Source of the DNA: Saprospirales bacterium
GTDB taxonomy: Bacteria; Bacteroidota; Bacteroidia; Chitinophagales; Saprospiraceae
Direction: 5' to 3'
Assembly (NCBI GenBank): GCA_003559985.1
Contig: PWJP01000287.1
Coordinates: forward strand, 1 to 8,354
DNA: 8,354 nucleotides
Part shown: positions 1-7,104 of the stretch, piece by piece
Layout: each line of letters opens with the position of its first letter
Position numbering within the stretch: the first letter of the stretch is position 1
Program-made: the position numbers and the translations under genes
Notes under the pieces: generated by a model
What the model saw: the letters and a program-made list of their open reading frames with translations, nothing else
Told to the model about the DNA's origin: nothing
Databases searched by the model: none

Positions 1-366
1 AACGACCTGGACCAGTTTGTGAATTCCACCCTTTTAAAAAAAAGTGGGTTTGTAGCTGTTACTGAAGGTTTTGTGTCAGCCATAAAAGCCCTGGATTATT
101 TAAAAAATTCGGAAGACGAATTTCCCGACCTCATTCTGCTGGATATCAAAATGCCCGAAATGAGTGGGTTTGAGTTTCTCGATCGCTTTGCTGAAATTCC
201 GGATTCGAAAAGAGCTGGTTGTTGCGTGTATATGTTGTCTTCTTCTCACGATCCTGTGGATATGCAAAAGGCAAAGGAAAGTCCACATGTTTCCGGCTAC
301 CTGAACAAGCCCCTGAATCCAACTATCATAAAAAATATCCTCTGTCCCAAATCCAATGGCAAGTAA
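1..366 (+). CDS. CheY-like single-domain response regulator, 5' end cut off by the window
   Basis: This is a receiver domain with no output domain. The frame is open from base 1 (it begins N-D-L-D-Q-F), so the GTG at 19 is an internal codon, not the start. The missing part should hold beta strand 1 and most of the acidic pocket; the visible ND is probably the end of it. The phospho-acceptor aspartate is codon 142-144 in LLLDIKMPEMSG. The conserved Ser/Thr is at 238 in YMLSSSHDP, and the conserved lysine is at 307 in YLNKPL. The protein ends about 15 residues after that lysine, as expected for a stand-alone receiver. Such Rcp1/CheY-like proteins accept phosphate from a sensor kinase and act by protein contact. 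The next gene, same strand, is a PAS/GAF sensor kinase without its own receiver, so it is the likely partner (inference). Family call is firm; the partner is not proven. Confidence 0.93.
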   Translation, partial: NDLDQFVNSTLLKKSGFVAVTEGFVSAIKALDYLKNSEDEFPDLILLDIKMPEMSGFEFLDRFAEIPDSKRAGCCVYMLSSSHDPVDMQKAKESPHVSGYLNKPLNPTIIKNILCPKSNGK

Positions 367-420
367 CCCTATGAAGTGCACTGGTACAATTACCATCATT
401 TCCATTGGGCAAAGGGTTTT
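365..420 (+). terminator. Possible weak hairpin after the response regulator
   Basis: An outer AACCCT (365-370) can pair with AGGGTT (413-418), and inside it TGGTA (382-386) pairs with TACCA (391-395) around a CAAT loop. Only a short T-run follows, and the outer stem begins inside the stop codon. It may end or attenuate transcription between the response regulator and the kinase, but the fold is weak and could be chance. Confidence 0.25.
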
Positions 421-511
421 CTCCGGGGTTTATTCAATTTGCTAACCTTCTCAAAGGAATAAAGCGCTCAAAAAGATGGTGGGTGTTAGGATCAATGCCC
501 ATTGGATTTCG

Positions 512-519
512 TAATTTTG
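512..519 (+). promoter_or_regulatory. Candidate Bacteroidota -7 box upstream of the sensor kinase
   Basis: TAATTTTG matches the TAnnTTTG consensus exactly, but no TTG lies 19 bases upstream, so the -33 element is missing. If used, it would give a leader of roughly 120 bases before the kinase ATG. The 281-bp gap after the response regulator leaves room for an independent promoter, which is the main reason to list it. Confidence 0.25.
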
Positions 520-606
520 ATGGTTGAATATTTGTAAACCCTTATATCTCAGGAAGGGGATTTACTGTTTCCAATTGTGTGAGTTAAATCAAGATAGAGG
601 AATATA

Positions 607-648
607 ATGAATATATTGTCTGGACTGATAAAGAGAAAATTGCTTTAA
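607..648 (+). other. Possible 13-codon leader ORF overlapping the kinase start
   Basis: ATG at 607 opens a reading frame for MNILSGLIKRKLL that stops at TAA 646-648. The last A of this stop is the first base of the kinase ATG (TAATG). An AGAGGA stretch at 596-601, 5 bases before the ATG, is the best purine-rich ribosome-binding-like site in this gap, whereas the kinase ATG itself has only a weak one. This arrangement would suit translational coupling. A 13-codon ORF in AT-rich DNA can easily be chance. Confidence 0.25.
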
Positions 649-3413
649 TGAAAAACGGAGTATGGATATGGCTGGCTGTCATTCTGTTGGTAGTCATTGT
701 GCTAATTGACTGGTACGTCCCATTGGGTACGGCTGTGGGAGTGTTGTATTTATTTGTCATTGTTTTGGTAAGCAGGGAGAGCAAGAGGGTAATCCTCCTT
801 TTTTCAGTACTGACCATTCTGCTCACGGCACTCAATCCCATGTTATTGGCCACTGCTGAAACCCCGGCCAATGTTTATCTCAATCGGACCCTATCCATTG
901 CAGTGATTGTAATGACCTCAATTTATGCAATTTACAAGGGCAATTTAGAGGAGCGAAGCGAGGAAATGCGTCGGAATTTGGACAGGAGCACTTCTTACAA
1001 TACTGCAATATTGGACTCTGTGTCCTCCCATATAGCGGTTCTTAATGAAGACGGAGAAATAATTTCCACCAACCGGGCCTGGGCTGAGTTTGGAAAGAAA
1101 AGTGGACTTCCAGATTTGAAGGGAATTAGCGAGGGTGCTAATTATTTTGAAGTGCTGAAAAGGTCAAAGCAGGCAGGTGATCTAACAGCGGAAGAGACTT
1201 TGAATGGCATGCTGGAAGTCAAAGAAAACATCATTCAGCTTTTTGAAAGGGAATACCCCTGCCATACAGAAACTGAGAAGCAGTGGTTTGTGATGAAGGT
1301 TTCCAGGTTGAAGGGGTTTGATGATCACCTGGTGGTAGTGCATGAAGACATCACTTCTCGAATCCTTGCTGAACGCTCCCTGCAAACGCGGGAAGAGACA
1401 TGGCGTGAGATGGTTAGAAATTTGCCGGGATTTGTTTATCGCTGCAAAAACAGCAAAGATTGGCCCGCTTTTTTTGTGAGCGAGGGCTTTGATCGTATTA
1501 CCGGTTACCGGGCAGCTGACATTAACAAGGAGAATACATTTAATCTGGGGGGGCTTGTTGACCCTGACTATGTAGAATATATTTGGGAGGGAATTCAAAA
1601 AGCTCTCAAACCCGGAGAGATTTTTATTTTTGAATACCCTATTATTACTAAAAATGGTGAGCAGAAATGGTTTTGGGAGCGCGGTCAGGGTGTCTTTGAT
1701 GAGGAAGGAGAACTCGTTTACATTGAAGGGTTCGTATCTGATATCACTGAGAGAAAGCGATCAGAGGAATACATCAGAAAACGTCTGTCCATGGAAGAAT
1801 TGCATGTCCGGGTTTCTGAGGCCGCTGTGGGACATGAAAATGTAACTGAAGTACTCGAACAAATACTTGCAGACCTGGGTGGTACCATGGAAGCAAGCAG
1901 AGCCTATATCTTTAAGCACAATCACTCGAATGACACCCTCAAAAACACCCTGGAATGGTGCGCGGACAAAATTGAGCCACAAATCCATAACATGCAGGAA
2001 GTCCCGGCCGGCGACTTTTCCGATTGGACCAATCCACTTTCAGAGGGTAAAATTGTTTGTGAGGACAATGCCCTAAATGTCACTAACCCTGTAATTAAAG
2101 AGATGATTCGAGAACAGGATATTCAAGCAATCCTCTTGGTTCCTCTTTTTGTAAATGGGGAATATTACGGTTTCATGGGTTTTGACGACTGTGTGAAAAC
2201 CAGAAATTGGGACAATGAAGACATTGAAATGCTGAAATCCATTTCTCTTACCATTTCCAACCTGCTTGAGAGACGAAAAGCTGAAGAATCTCTAATCCAG
2301 GAAAGGGCCAGGCTGGACAACATTTTAAAAAGTAATAACCTGGGCACCTGGGAGTGGAATTTACAGACTGATGAAATCATTTACAATGAGCGATGGGCTG
2401 AAATTGTTGGCTTTTTGCCGGAAAACCTGGAATTGAATTCCATCGATACCTGGAGGCAATTAATGCACCCCGAGGATGAAGTAAAGTCCGATGAAATTCT
2501 TCAACAACACATCGAAGGAAAAATACCCTTCTACGAGTGTGAAGTTCGAATGAAGCACAAGGACGGGCATTGGGTATGGGTACTGGACAAGGGTAAAATT
2601 ATGACCTACACGCCAGATGGCAAACCGGAATGGATCTACGGTACTCACACTGAAATCACTGATTCCAAGTTGGCAGAACAGGAAATCAAAAAGCAGAACC
2701 TGGAACTCGAGAAACGAAATAACGAACTCGATCGATTTGTTTACAGCACTTCCCATGACCTCAGAGCTCCCTTGGCCTCCCTACTCGGATTAATATCGAT
2801 AGCTGAAAGCAATACCAGTAAAAATGACCGCGAACAACGAGAAATTTTCAGAATGATGGAGAAATCCGTCAGACGACTGGATGGTTTTATCGGCGATATT
2901 CTCGATTACTCCCGCAACTTACGCCAGGATGTTGAGCGAGAACTCATTGACTTTGAGAAATTGCTACAGGAACAGGTGGAGGGACTTGAACACCTCAATG
3001 ATTTGGTAGATCACAAAGTGAATGTATCAGTTAAATGTTCAGGAGATTTCTACTCTGACAAAAGACGGATAAGTGTAATACTCAATAATCTGATCTCCAA
3101 TGCTGTAAAATACCTGGACCCCGACAAGGAGGAATCAGTCGTGAATATTGACATCCATTCAGACGACCAGCTTGCGAAAATCACGATTGAAGACAACGGT
3201 ATAGGGATCAAAGAAGAGCATCAGGAGAAAATATTCGATATGTTTTACCGGGCTACTTCTGTGTCAGATGGATCGGGAATAGGCCTCTATATAACGAAGG
3301 AGTCTGTTGAAAAACTTGGCGGTAGTATGTCGATGGAATCAACCCCTGGAAAGGGTACTAGATTTGAAATCAAATTGCCCAATCTCAAACACAAATCACA
3401 GGATGTAGAGTAG
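648..3413 (+). CDS. Membrane-anchored PAS-PAS-GAF-PAS sensor histidine kinase
   Basis: The protein has 921 residues. About four hydrophobic segments (near 5-20, 26-42, 47-67, 81-97) form an N-terminal membrane module containing DWYVPLGTAVGVLY, with no obvious large extracellular domain. The cytoplasmic part then runs PAS (about 116-240), PAS_3-like (about 248-372), GAF (about 383-545), PAS_3-like (about 553-678), HisKA and HATPase. The GAF has the WCADKIEPQ and GFDDC signatures of a common kinase-associated GAF class; no chromophore-binding cysteine can be assigned. The phospho-accepting histidine is H703 in STSHDLRAPL. The N box is NNLISNAVKY (813-822), the G1 box DNGIGI starts at 849, the F box is FDMFYR, and the G2 box GSGIGL starts at 875. 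All catalytic boxes are intact. There is no receiver or HPt domain, so phosphate must go to a separate regulator, most simply the CheY-like protein upstream. ATG 648 is the first ATG in frame after the stop at 585. The signal sensed is unknown. Confidence 0.95.
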   Translation: MKNGVWIWLAVILLVVIVLIDWYVPLGTAVGVLYLFVIVLVSRESKRVILLFSVLTILLTALNPMLLATAETPANVYLNRTLSIAVIVMTSIYAIYKGNLEERSEEMRRNLDRSTSYNTAILDSVSSHIAVLNEDGEIISTNRAWAEFGKKSGLPDLKGISEGANYFEVLKRSKQAGDLTAEETLNGMLEVKENIIQLFEREYPCHTETEKQWFVMKVSRLKGFDDHLVVVHEDITSRILAERSLQTREETWREMVRNLPGFVYRCKNSKDWPAFFVSEGFDRITGYRAADINKENTFNLGGLVDPDYVEYIWEGIQKALKPGEIFIFEYPIITKNGEQKWFWERGQGVFDEEGELVYIEGFVSDITERKRSEEYIRKRLSMEELHVRVSEAAVGHENVTEVLEQILADLGGTMEASRAYIFKHNHSNDTLKNTLEWCADKIEPQIHNMQEVPAGDFSDWTNPLSEGKIVCEDNALNVTNPVIKEMIREQDIQAILLVPLFVNGEYYGFMGFDDCVKTRNWDNEDIEMLKSISLTISNLLERRKAEESLIQERARLDNILKSNNLGTWEWNLQTDEIIYNERWAEIVGFLPENLELNSIDTWRQLMHPEDEVKSDEILQQHIEGKIPFYECEVRMKHKDGHWVWVLDKGKIMTYTPDGKPEWIYGTHTEITDSKLAEQEIKKQNLELEKRNNELDRFVYSTSHDLRAPLASLLGLISIAESNTSKNDREQREIFRMMEKSVRRLDGFIGDILDYSRNLRQDVERELIDFEKLLQEQVEGLEHLNDLVDHKVNVSVKCSGDFYSDKRRISVILNNLISNAVKYLDPDKEESVVNIDIHSDDQLAKITIEDNGIGIKEEHQEKIFDMFYRATSVSDGSGIGLYITKESVEKLGGSMSMESTPGKGTRFEIKLPNLKHKSQDVE

Positions 3414-3540
3414 CAAAGAAAATCAATCACACTATTGAAACCGCAACTGCTCACCCCCTGGTCTCCAAAACCCAATTTATTCAGAAAAGGCATTTCCGTT
3501 GACTCAATCTATGCATTTAGAAAAGGGAAAAAGCGTCTGA

Positions 3541-4227
3541 TTACTCCAACTCGTAATTGGGCCTGAGGTCTTTGGACTTTTCACCGCTGTAAAATTCATT
3601 GATATAATGAACTGTTTCTTCCACATCATCTGTAATCAAAAACAAATCCATGTCAGAAGCTGATACTTTTCCTTCATCTATTAGAGTGTCCACAATCCAA
3701 TCACAGAGCCCCTGCCAGTATTTTTTGCCAAAAAGTATGACAGGCACCGGTGTGATCTTGTTGGTCTGAATTAGCGTAAGCACTTCAAAGAGTTCATCCA
3801 GGGTGCCAAAACCTCCCGGCATCACTACAAATCCCTGGGCATATTTGACAAACATAACCTTTCGCACAAAAAAGTAGCGGTGATTTAGGTTTTTATCCGG
3901 GTCGATAAAGGAATTGTTGCCCTGTTCAAATGGCAGATCAATGTTTAAGCCCACGGACACTCCATTTTGCATGGTAGCACCCTTATTTCCCGCCTCCATT
4001 ATTCCGGGGCCACCTCCGGTGATAATACCGTAACCTTCCTGAATAAGTCTGCGGGCAATTTCCACAGCCTTGGTGTACTCGGGATGGTTGGCTTTGGTTC
4101 TGGCCGATCCAAAAATAGAAATACATGGGCCTATTTGGTTGAGGCGCTCAAAACCCTACACAAACTCCGACATTACCTTGAACATCGTCCAGGCGTTCTC
4201 TCCCTTAATCTCACTCCATTTTCGCAT
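3541..4227 (-). pseudogene. LOG-family nucleotide phosphoribohydrolase gene interrupted by an in-frame TAG at codon 24
   Basis: Read from ATG 4227, the frame encodes MRKWSEIKGENAW and continues to EFV at codon 23. Then comes TAG (4158-4156) and, without any frameshift, GFERLNQIGPCISIFGSARTK and the rest of a normal LOG protein to TAA 3543-3541 (228 codons counting the TAG). Family signatures are FGSAR (39-43), GGGPGIMEAG (71-80), FVRKVMFVKYAQGF and PGGFGTLDE (137-145). LOG/PpnN-type enzymes split a nucleoside 5'-monophosphate into base and ribose 5-phosphate; the arginine, lysine and PGGxGT residues form the active site. From family memory, homologues read EFVEGFE here, so the TAG looks like a single G-to-T change from GAG. 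No ATG, GTG or TTG occurs in frame between the TAG and GTG 4065, and a restart there would lose the first Rossmann strand with FGSAR. It is therefore probably inactive, unless the base is a sequencing error or the amber is suppressed. Confidence 0.88.
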
Positions 4228-4564
4228 TTGTCTTAATTTGTTTTGTTAGAAAATACCCCGGTCCGCAATACCTTATATTAACATGGTGATTTTTATTCTA
4301 CCAATATCTTTTTTATAAATTTTTCCGGGTTTGATTCTCGCAAAAATTAATTATTGCATTACATCCTGGGCCGGGTTGATAAACACCAAAGTTATTAAAT
4401 TGCTCAATCTCCCAGCCGAAAAATCATGGCTTTTTTCGACACCACTGACAAATTATTGTTTTGTACTCTGCATTTTGCCGAAGATATTATGGCAATATTC
4501 AGGCATACGCCATTTTAGATGGAAAAAAGGTCAAAGTATTTTATGGAGGACCTCAATGTCAACC
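4228..4564. other. 337-bp stretch without a recognisable gene
   Basis: This AT-rich stretch lies between the start of the LOG gene and the end of the sigma-54 activator. Short plus-strand frames exist (for example ATG 4426 to TAG 4516, 30 codons), but none resembles a known protein and two run into sequence antisense to the activator. I translated the minus strand below 4565 in all three frames looking for the activator's missing helix-turn-helix and found none. On the minus strand, TAACTTTG (4394-4387) matches the TAnnTTTG box but has no TTG at the right spacing and lies about 160 bases from the LOG ATG. The LOG promoter is expected in this stretch but could not be fixed. Confidence 0.6.
4523..4553 (-). 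terminator. Weak Rho-independent-like terminator after the sigma-54 activator
   Basis: On the minus strand AGGTC (4553-4549) can pair with GACCT (4532-4528) around a 16-base loop, followed by a run of T. It begins 11 bases after the activator stop codon, where a terminator is expected. The stem is only five base pairs with a possible extra wobble pair, so the call is tentative. Confidence 0.3.
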
Positions 4565-5839
4565 TTATTTTCCATTCTCCATTTTCCGGTATTCCTTATC
4601 AATGAACTTTTTTAGAGAATCTAAATCGTCGAAACTGTTCATAAGTTCCGCTATCCGGCTTCTACTTTTATTCGGTGGGTAAACGTAATCCTGGAAATCA
4701 GATTTGGTAACCTGCTTTCCGCTTAAAATGATAAGCCGTTCAATTACATTCCGCAGCTCCCGAATGTTGCCGGTCCAGTTGAAGGATTTTAGCGCTTCGA
4801 GGCAGTCCTTTGTGAATTTTTTCTTCGGAATGCCGTATTCCTTGCAAATCTCCTCATTGAAGTGGTTAACAAGGAGAGGTATATCGTCCGTGCGCTCATT
4901 GAGAGAAGGCACTGGGATAATAATGACTGCAAGTCTGTGGTATAAATCCTCCCGAAATCGACCCTCTTCGATTTCAGTTCGAAGGTCTTTGTTGGTTGCT
5001 GCTACCACTCGCACATCTACCTTGATGTCTTTATCTCCACCTACGCGGACGATGTAATTTTCCTGTAGAGCGCGAAGTACCTTGGCCTGCGCTGAAAGAC
5101 TCATATCTCCGATCTCATCCAAAAACAGGGTGCCTCCATTGGCTTGCTCGAATTTCCCTATTCTCTGCTTAACCGCAGAGGTGAATGAGCCTTTTTCATG
5201 TCCAAAAAGCTCACTTTCGATGAGTTCCGAGGGTATTGCAGCGCAGTTGACCTCCACCAGAGAAGCCTCTTTTCTGCTGCTCTTTTCGTGTATCCACCTG
5301 GCTACCAATTCCTTTCCCGTACCGTTTTCACCGGTTACCAAAACCCGGGCATCTGTAGGAGCTACGCGATCTATGGTTTCCTTGATTTGTTTGACAGGTG
5401 CTGATTCCCCAATTATTTCCTGGACATTACACTTTGCGATCTTTTTCTTCAAAACCTTTTTTTCGGAAACCAGGTGAGAATGATCCAGTGCATTTCTTAG
5501 GGTTATCAACATGCGATTGAGATCCGGTGGCTTCGAGATAAAGTCAAAAGCACCTTTTTTTACCGCTTCTACTGCAGTGTCGATGGTGGCATGGCCCGAG
5601 ATCATTACCACGGGGATGTCCGGGGCCAGAAGTTGCAACCGCTCCAGCGTCTCCGTGCCATCCAGTTTAGGCATTTTAATGTCTAAAATAATCAGGTCGA
5701 TTTTTCCCCCCTTAACCTTGGCGAGACACTCAAGTCCGTCTCCCGCTTCCTCCACTTCGTATTTCTCATACTCCAAAATCTCCCGCAGTGTCTTCCGTAT
5801 GCTCTTTTCGTCATCAACTATAAGTACCCTTGTTGCCAT
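4565..5839 (-). CDS. NtrC/NtrX-type sigma-54 response regulator lacking a DNA-binding domain
   Basis: The protein has 424 residues. The receiver domain (about 3-120) has acidic residues D9 and D10, phospho-acceptor D53 in ILDIKMPKLDG, S81 and K103. The AAA+ domain (about 140-375) has Walker A GENGTGKE (170-177), the sigma-54 contact loop GSFTSA (217-222, a variant of GAFTGA that keeps F and T), Walker B GGTLFLDE (235-242) and the sensor II region GNIRELRN (358-365). Such proteins hydrolyse ATP to remodel RNA polymerase carrying sigma-54. After the AAA+ domain a linker runs to LDSLKKFIDKEYRKMENGK and stops. In NtrX-like relatives this helix leads directly into a Fis-type helix-turn-helix of about 40 residues, which is absent here. 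The protein could act from solution, as HTH-less activators such as FlgR do, or be a truncated copy. It has its own promoter and no adjacent cognate kinase. ATG 5839 fits the receiver start MATRVLIVDDE. Confidence 0.94.
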   Translation of the reverse strand: MATRVLIVDDEKSIRKTLREILEYEKYEVEEAGDGLECLAKVKGGKIDLIILDIKMPKLDGTETLERLQLLAPDIPVVMISGHATIDTAVEAVKKGAFDFISKPPDLNRMLITLRNALDHSHLVSEKKVLKKKIAKCNVQEIIGESAPVKQIKETIDRVAPTDARVLVTGENGTGKELVARWIHEKSSRKEASLVEVNCAAIPSELIESELFGHEKGSFTSAVKQRIGKFEQANGGTLFLDEIGDMSLSAQAKVLRALQENYIVRVGGDKDIKVDVRVVAATNKDLRTEIEEGRFREDLYHRLAVIIIPVPSLNERTDDIPLLVNHFNEEICKEYGIPKKKFTKDCLEALKSFNWTGNIRELRNVIERLIILSGKQVTKSDFQDYVYPPNKSRSRIAELMNSFDDLDSLKKFIDKEYRKMENGK

Positions 5840-5857
5840 ATCATATTATATTTTTTG

Positions 5858-5887
5858 CAAATATAAACACAATTTTATTTCAGTCAA
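5858..5887 (-). promoter_or_regulatory. Bacteroidota-type promoter for the sigma-54 response regulator
   Basis: On the minus strand TTG (5887-5885) is followed by exactly 19 bases and then TATATTTG (5865-5858). This matches the Bacteroidota primary sigma consensus TTG-N19-TAnnTTTG at every defined base. Transcription would begin near 5853, giving a leader of about 13 bases before ATG 5839. It means the regulator can be transcribed independently of the amidohydrolase gene upstream on the same strand. Confidence 0.7.
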
Positions 5888-5919
5888 TAAAATATTATAA
5901 AAAAATGTAATATTTATTG
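5885..5919. repeat. AT-only inverted repeat across the amidohydrolase stop and the regulator promoter
   Basis: CAATAAAATATTA (5885-5897) and TAATATTTATTG (5908-5919) are inverted copies differing by one extra A, separated by ten bases (TAAAAAAATG). The right arm includes the amidohydrolase stop codon; the left arm includes the -33 TTG of the regulator promoter. It could be a protein-binding dyad or a weak transcript hairpin. As a terminator it is poor, since the stem is almost all A-T and no T-run follows. Confidence 0.5.
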
Positions 5920-7104
5920 GTTCACGCCCAGATAAGCCATGAGCAGACTTCCTGTAATGAGGGCGTCTTCGTCAATATCAAAGCGGGGTGTGTGAATAGG
6001 AGCTACAATTCCCTTTTCCACATTTCCCGTTCCCAGTCTGAAAAAACAGGCCGGCAATTCTCTGGCAAAGTAGGAGAAATCCTCTGCGGTCATTCTGGGG
6101 TCCATATCGACCACATTTTCTTTGCCAAGCAGGTCTTCAGCAGCTTTTCTTGATTTTCTGGTGGTTTTCGGGTCGTTATAAACTGCCGGATAGCCCTTTA
6201 GAATATGGACTTCACAGGCACCCCCATTGGATACGGCTATGCCCTGGCAGATTTTCTCTATGTTTTGATGAATTTCCGCTCTCCACTCCTCGTCAAAAGT
6301 GCGAATAGTACCGGTGAGTTTGACTTCGGATGGAATGACGTTGGTAGCCCCGCCCGAAGATTCTATCCTCCCGATTGAGACCACGGTTGGAATAAAGGGA
6401 TTGGCTTTGCGAGAGACAAGGTGTTGAAGGGCCTGCACAATTTGAGATGCGATTACAATTGGGTCAATACACTCATGGGCAAGTGCTGCATGGCCTCCTC
6501 TTCCCTTCACCGTCAGGTATAATTCGTCGGCTGAAGCCATGGATTGACCTTCGATAAAGGCGACTTTACCTGCCTGAAGCGGGGGGTGAACGTGTTGACC
6601 TAAAGCCACCTGCGGCTGGTATTTTTCGATAATGCCATCCTCCAACATCGCTTTGGCCCCACCGGGCGTTTTTTCCTCAGCAGGTTGAAAAACCGCGATT
6701 ATTTCTCCGGCCCAGCTTTTGCGAAGTTGATTCAACATCATTACCGCTCCCAGAAGGCAAGCGGAATGCACATCGTGACCACAGGCGTGCATCACCCCGT
6801 CGCGCTTTGATTTGTAGGAGACATTGCTCTCTTCCTGAATGGGGAGGGCATCCATATCGGCCCTCAGTAAGACTCGCGGTCCAGTGCCATTGCCCTCGAT
6901 CTTTGCCACAATCCCGTATCCACCAATACCAGTGTCGTGAGTCACTTTTTCGGCTTTTAGCGCAGAGCTGATAAAGGAAGAAGTTTCCTTTTCTTCGTAA
7001 GAAAGTTCGGGATTCATGTGCAAGTGTCGCCGTATTTCCACCATCTTTGGGTGAAGTTTTTCGGCCAATTGCTTCAATTCATCTTTAATACCTTTTGAGA
7101 CCAT
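5914..7104 (-). CDS. M20D-family metal-dependent amidohydrolase
   Basis: The 396-residue protein matches the full length of the family that includes hippurate hydrolase, IAA-amino acid hydrolase and N-acetyl-diaminopimelate deacetylase. These cytosolic enzymes hydrolyse the amide of an N-acylated amino acid using one or two metal ions. Metal and catalytic motifs are complete: RADMDALP (81-88), MHACGHDVH with C108 and H110, QPAEE with E143 and E144, GQHVHP with H171, and APIHTPRFD with H371. The M20 dimerisation domain spans about 190-300 (VKGRGGHAALAH at its start, GGATNVIP within). No signal peptide is present. The exact substrate cannot be read from the sequence; peptide or acyl-amino-acid salvage is the safest description. 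ATG 7104 gives the normal N-terminus, with LHPKMVEIRRHLHMNPELS soon after. It is divergent from the RNase H gene, 70 bp away, and upstream of the sigma-54 regulator on the same strand, 74 bp apart. Confidence 0.93.
   Translation of the reverse strand: MVSKGIKDELKQLAEKLHPKMVEIRRHLHMNPELSYEEKETSSFISSALKAEKVTHDTGIGGYGIVAKIEGNGTGPRVLLRADMDALPIQEESNVSYKSKRDGVMHACGHDVHSACLLGAVMMLNQLRKSWAGEIIAVFQPAEEKTPGGAKAMLEDGIIEKYQPQVALGQHVHPPLQAGKVAFIEGQSMASADELYLTVKGRGGHAALAHECIDPIVIASQIVQALQHLVSRKANPFIPTVVSIGRIESSGGATNVIPSEVKLTGTIRTFDEEWRAEIHQNIEKICQGIAVSNGGACEVHILKGYPAVYNDPKTTRKSRKAAEDLLGKENVVDMDPRMTAEDFSYFARELPACFFRLGTGNVEKGIVAPIHTPRFDIDEDALITGSLLMAYLGVNQ

Noticed and set aside
402..505. Near-inverted pair CCATTGGGC (402-410) and GCCCATTGG (497-505).
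   Set aside because: One mismatch in nine bases and almost 90 bases apart; a similar CCCATTGGG occurs inside the kinase gene, so chance is likely.
3414..3540. A terminator between the convergent kinase and LOG genes.
   Set aside because: I looked for paired arms followed by T-runs on both strands and found none that could be supported.
3411..3566. TAG recoded as sense codon across the genome, since the kinase frame also stays open for 50 codons after its TAG.
   Set aside because: The kinase ends naturally right after its HATPase domain, and the following 50 codons resemble nothing and run antisense to the LOG gene. One amber in one gene does not support code change.
3541..4065. LOG protein starting at GTG 4065 as a complete 174-residue gene.
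   Set aside because: Family sequence continues upstream in the same frame through FGSARTK to ATG 4227. The GTG is the valine of KAVEIARRL and would remove the first Rossmann strand.
4426..4682. Small plus-strand genes in the gap (30 codons from ATG 4426; 73 codons from 4461).
   Set aside because: No family resemblance or convincing ribosome-binding site. The longer one overlaps the 3' end of the sigma-54 regulator on the other strand.
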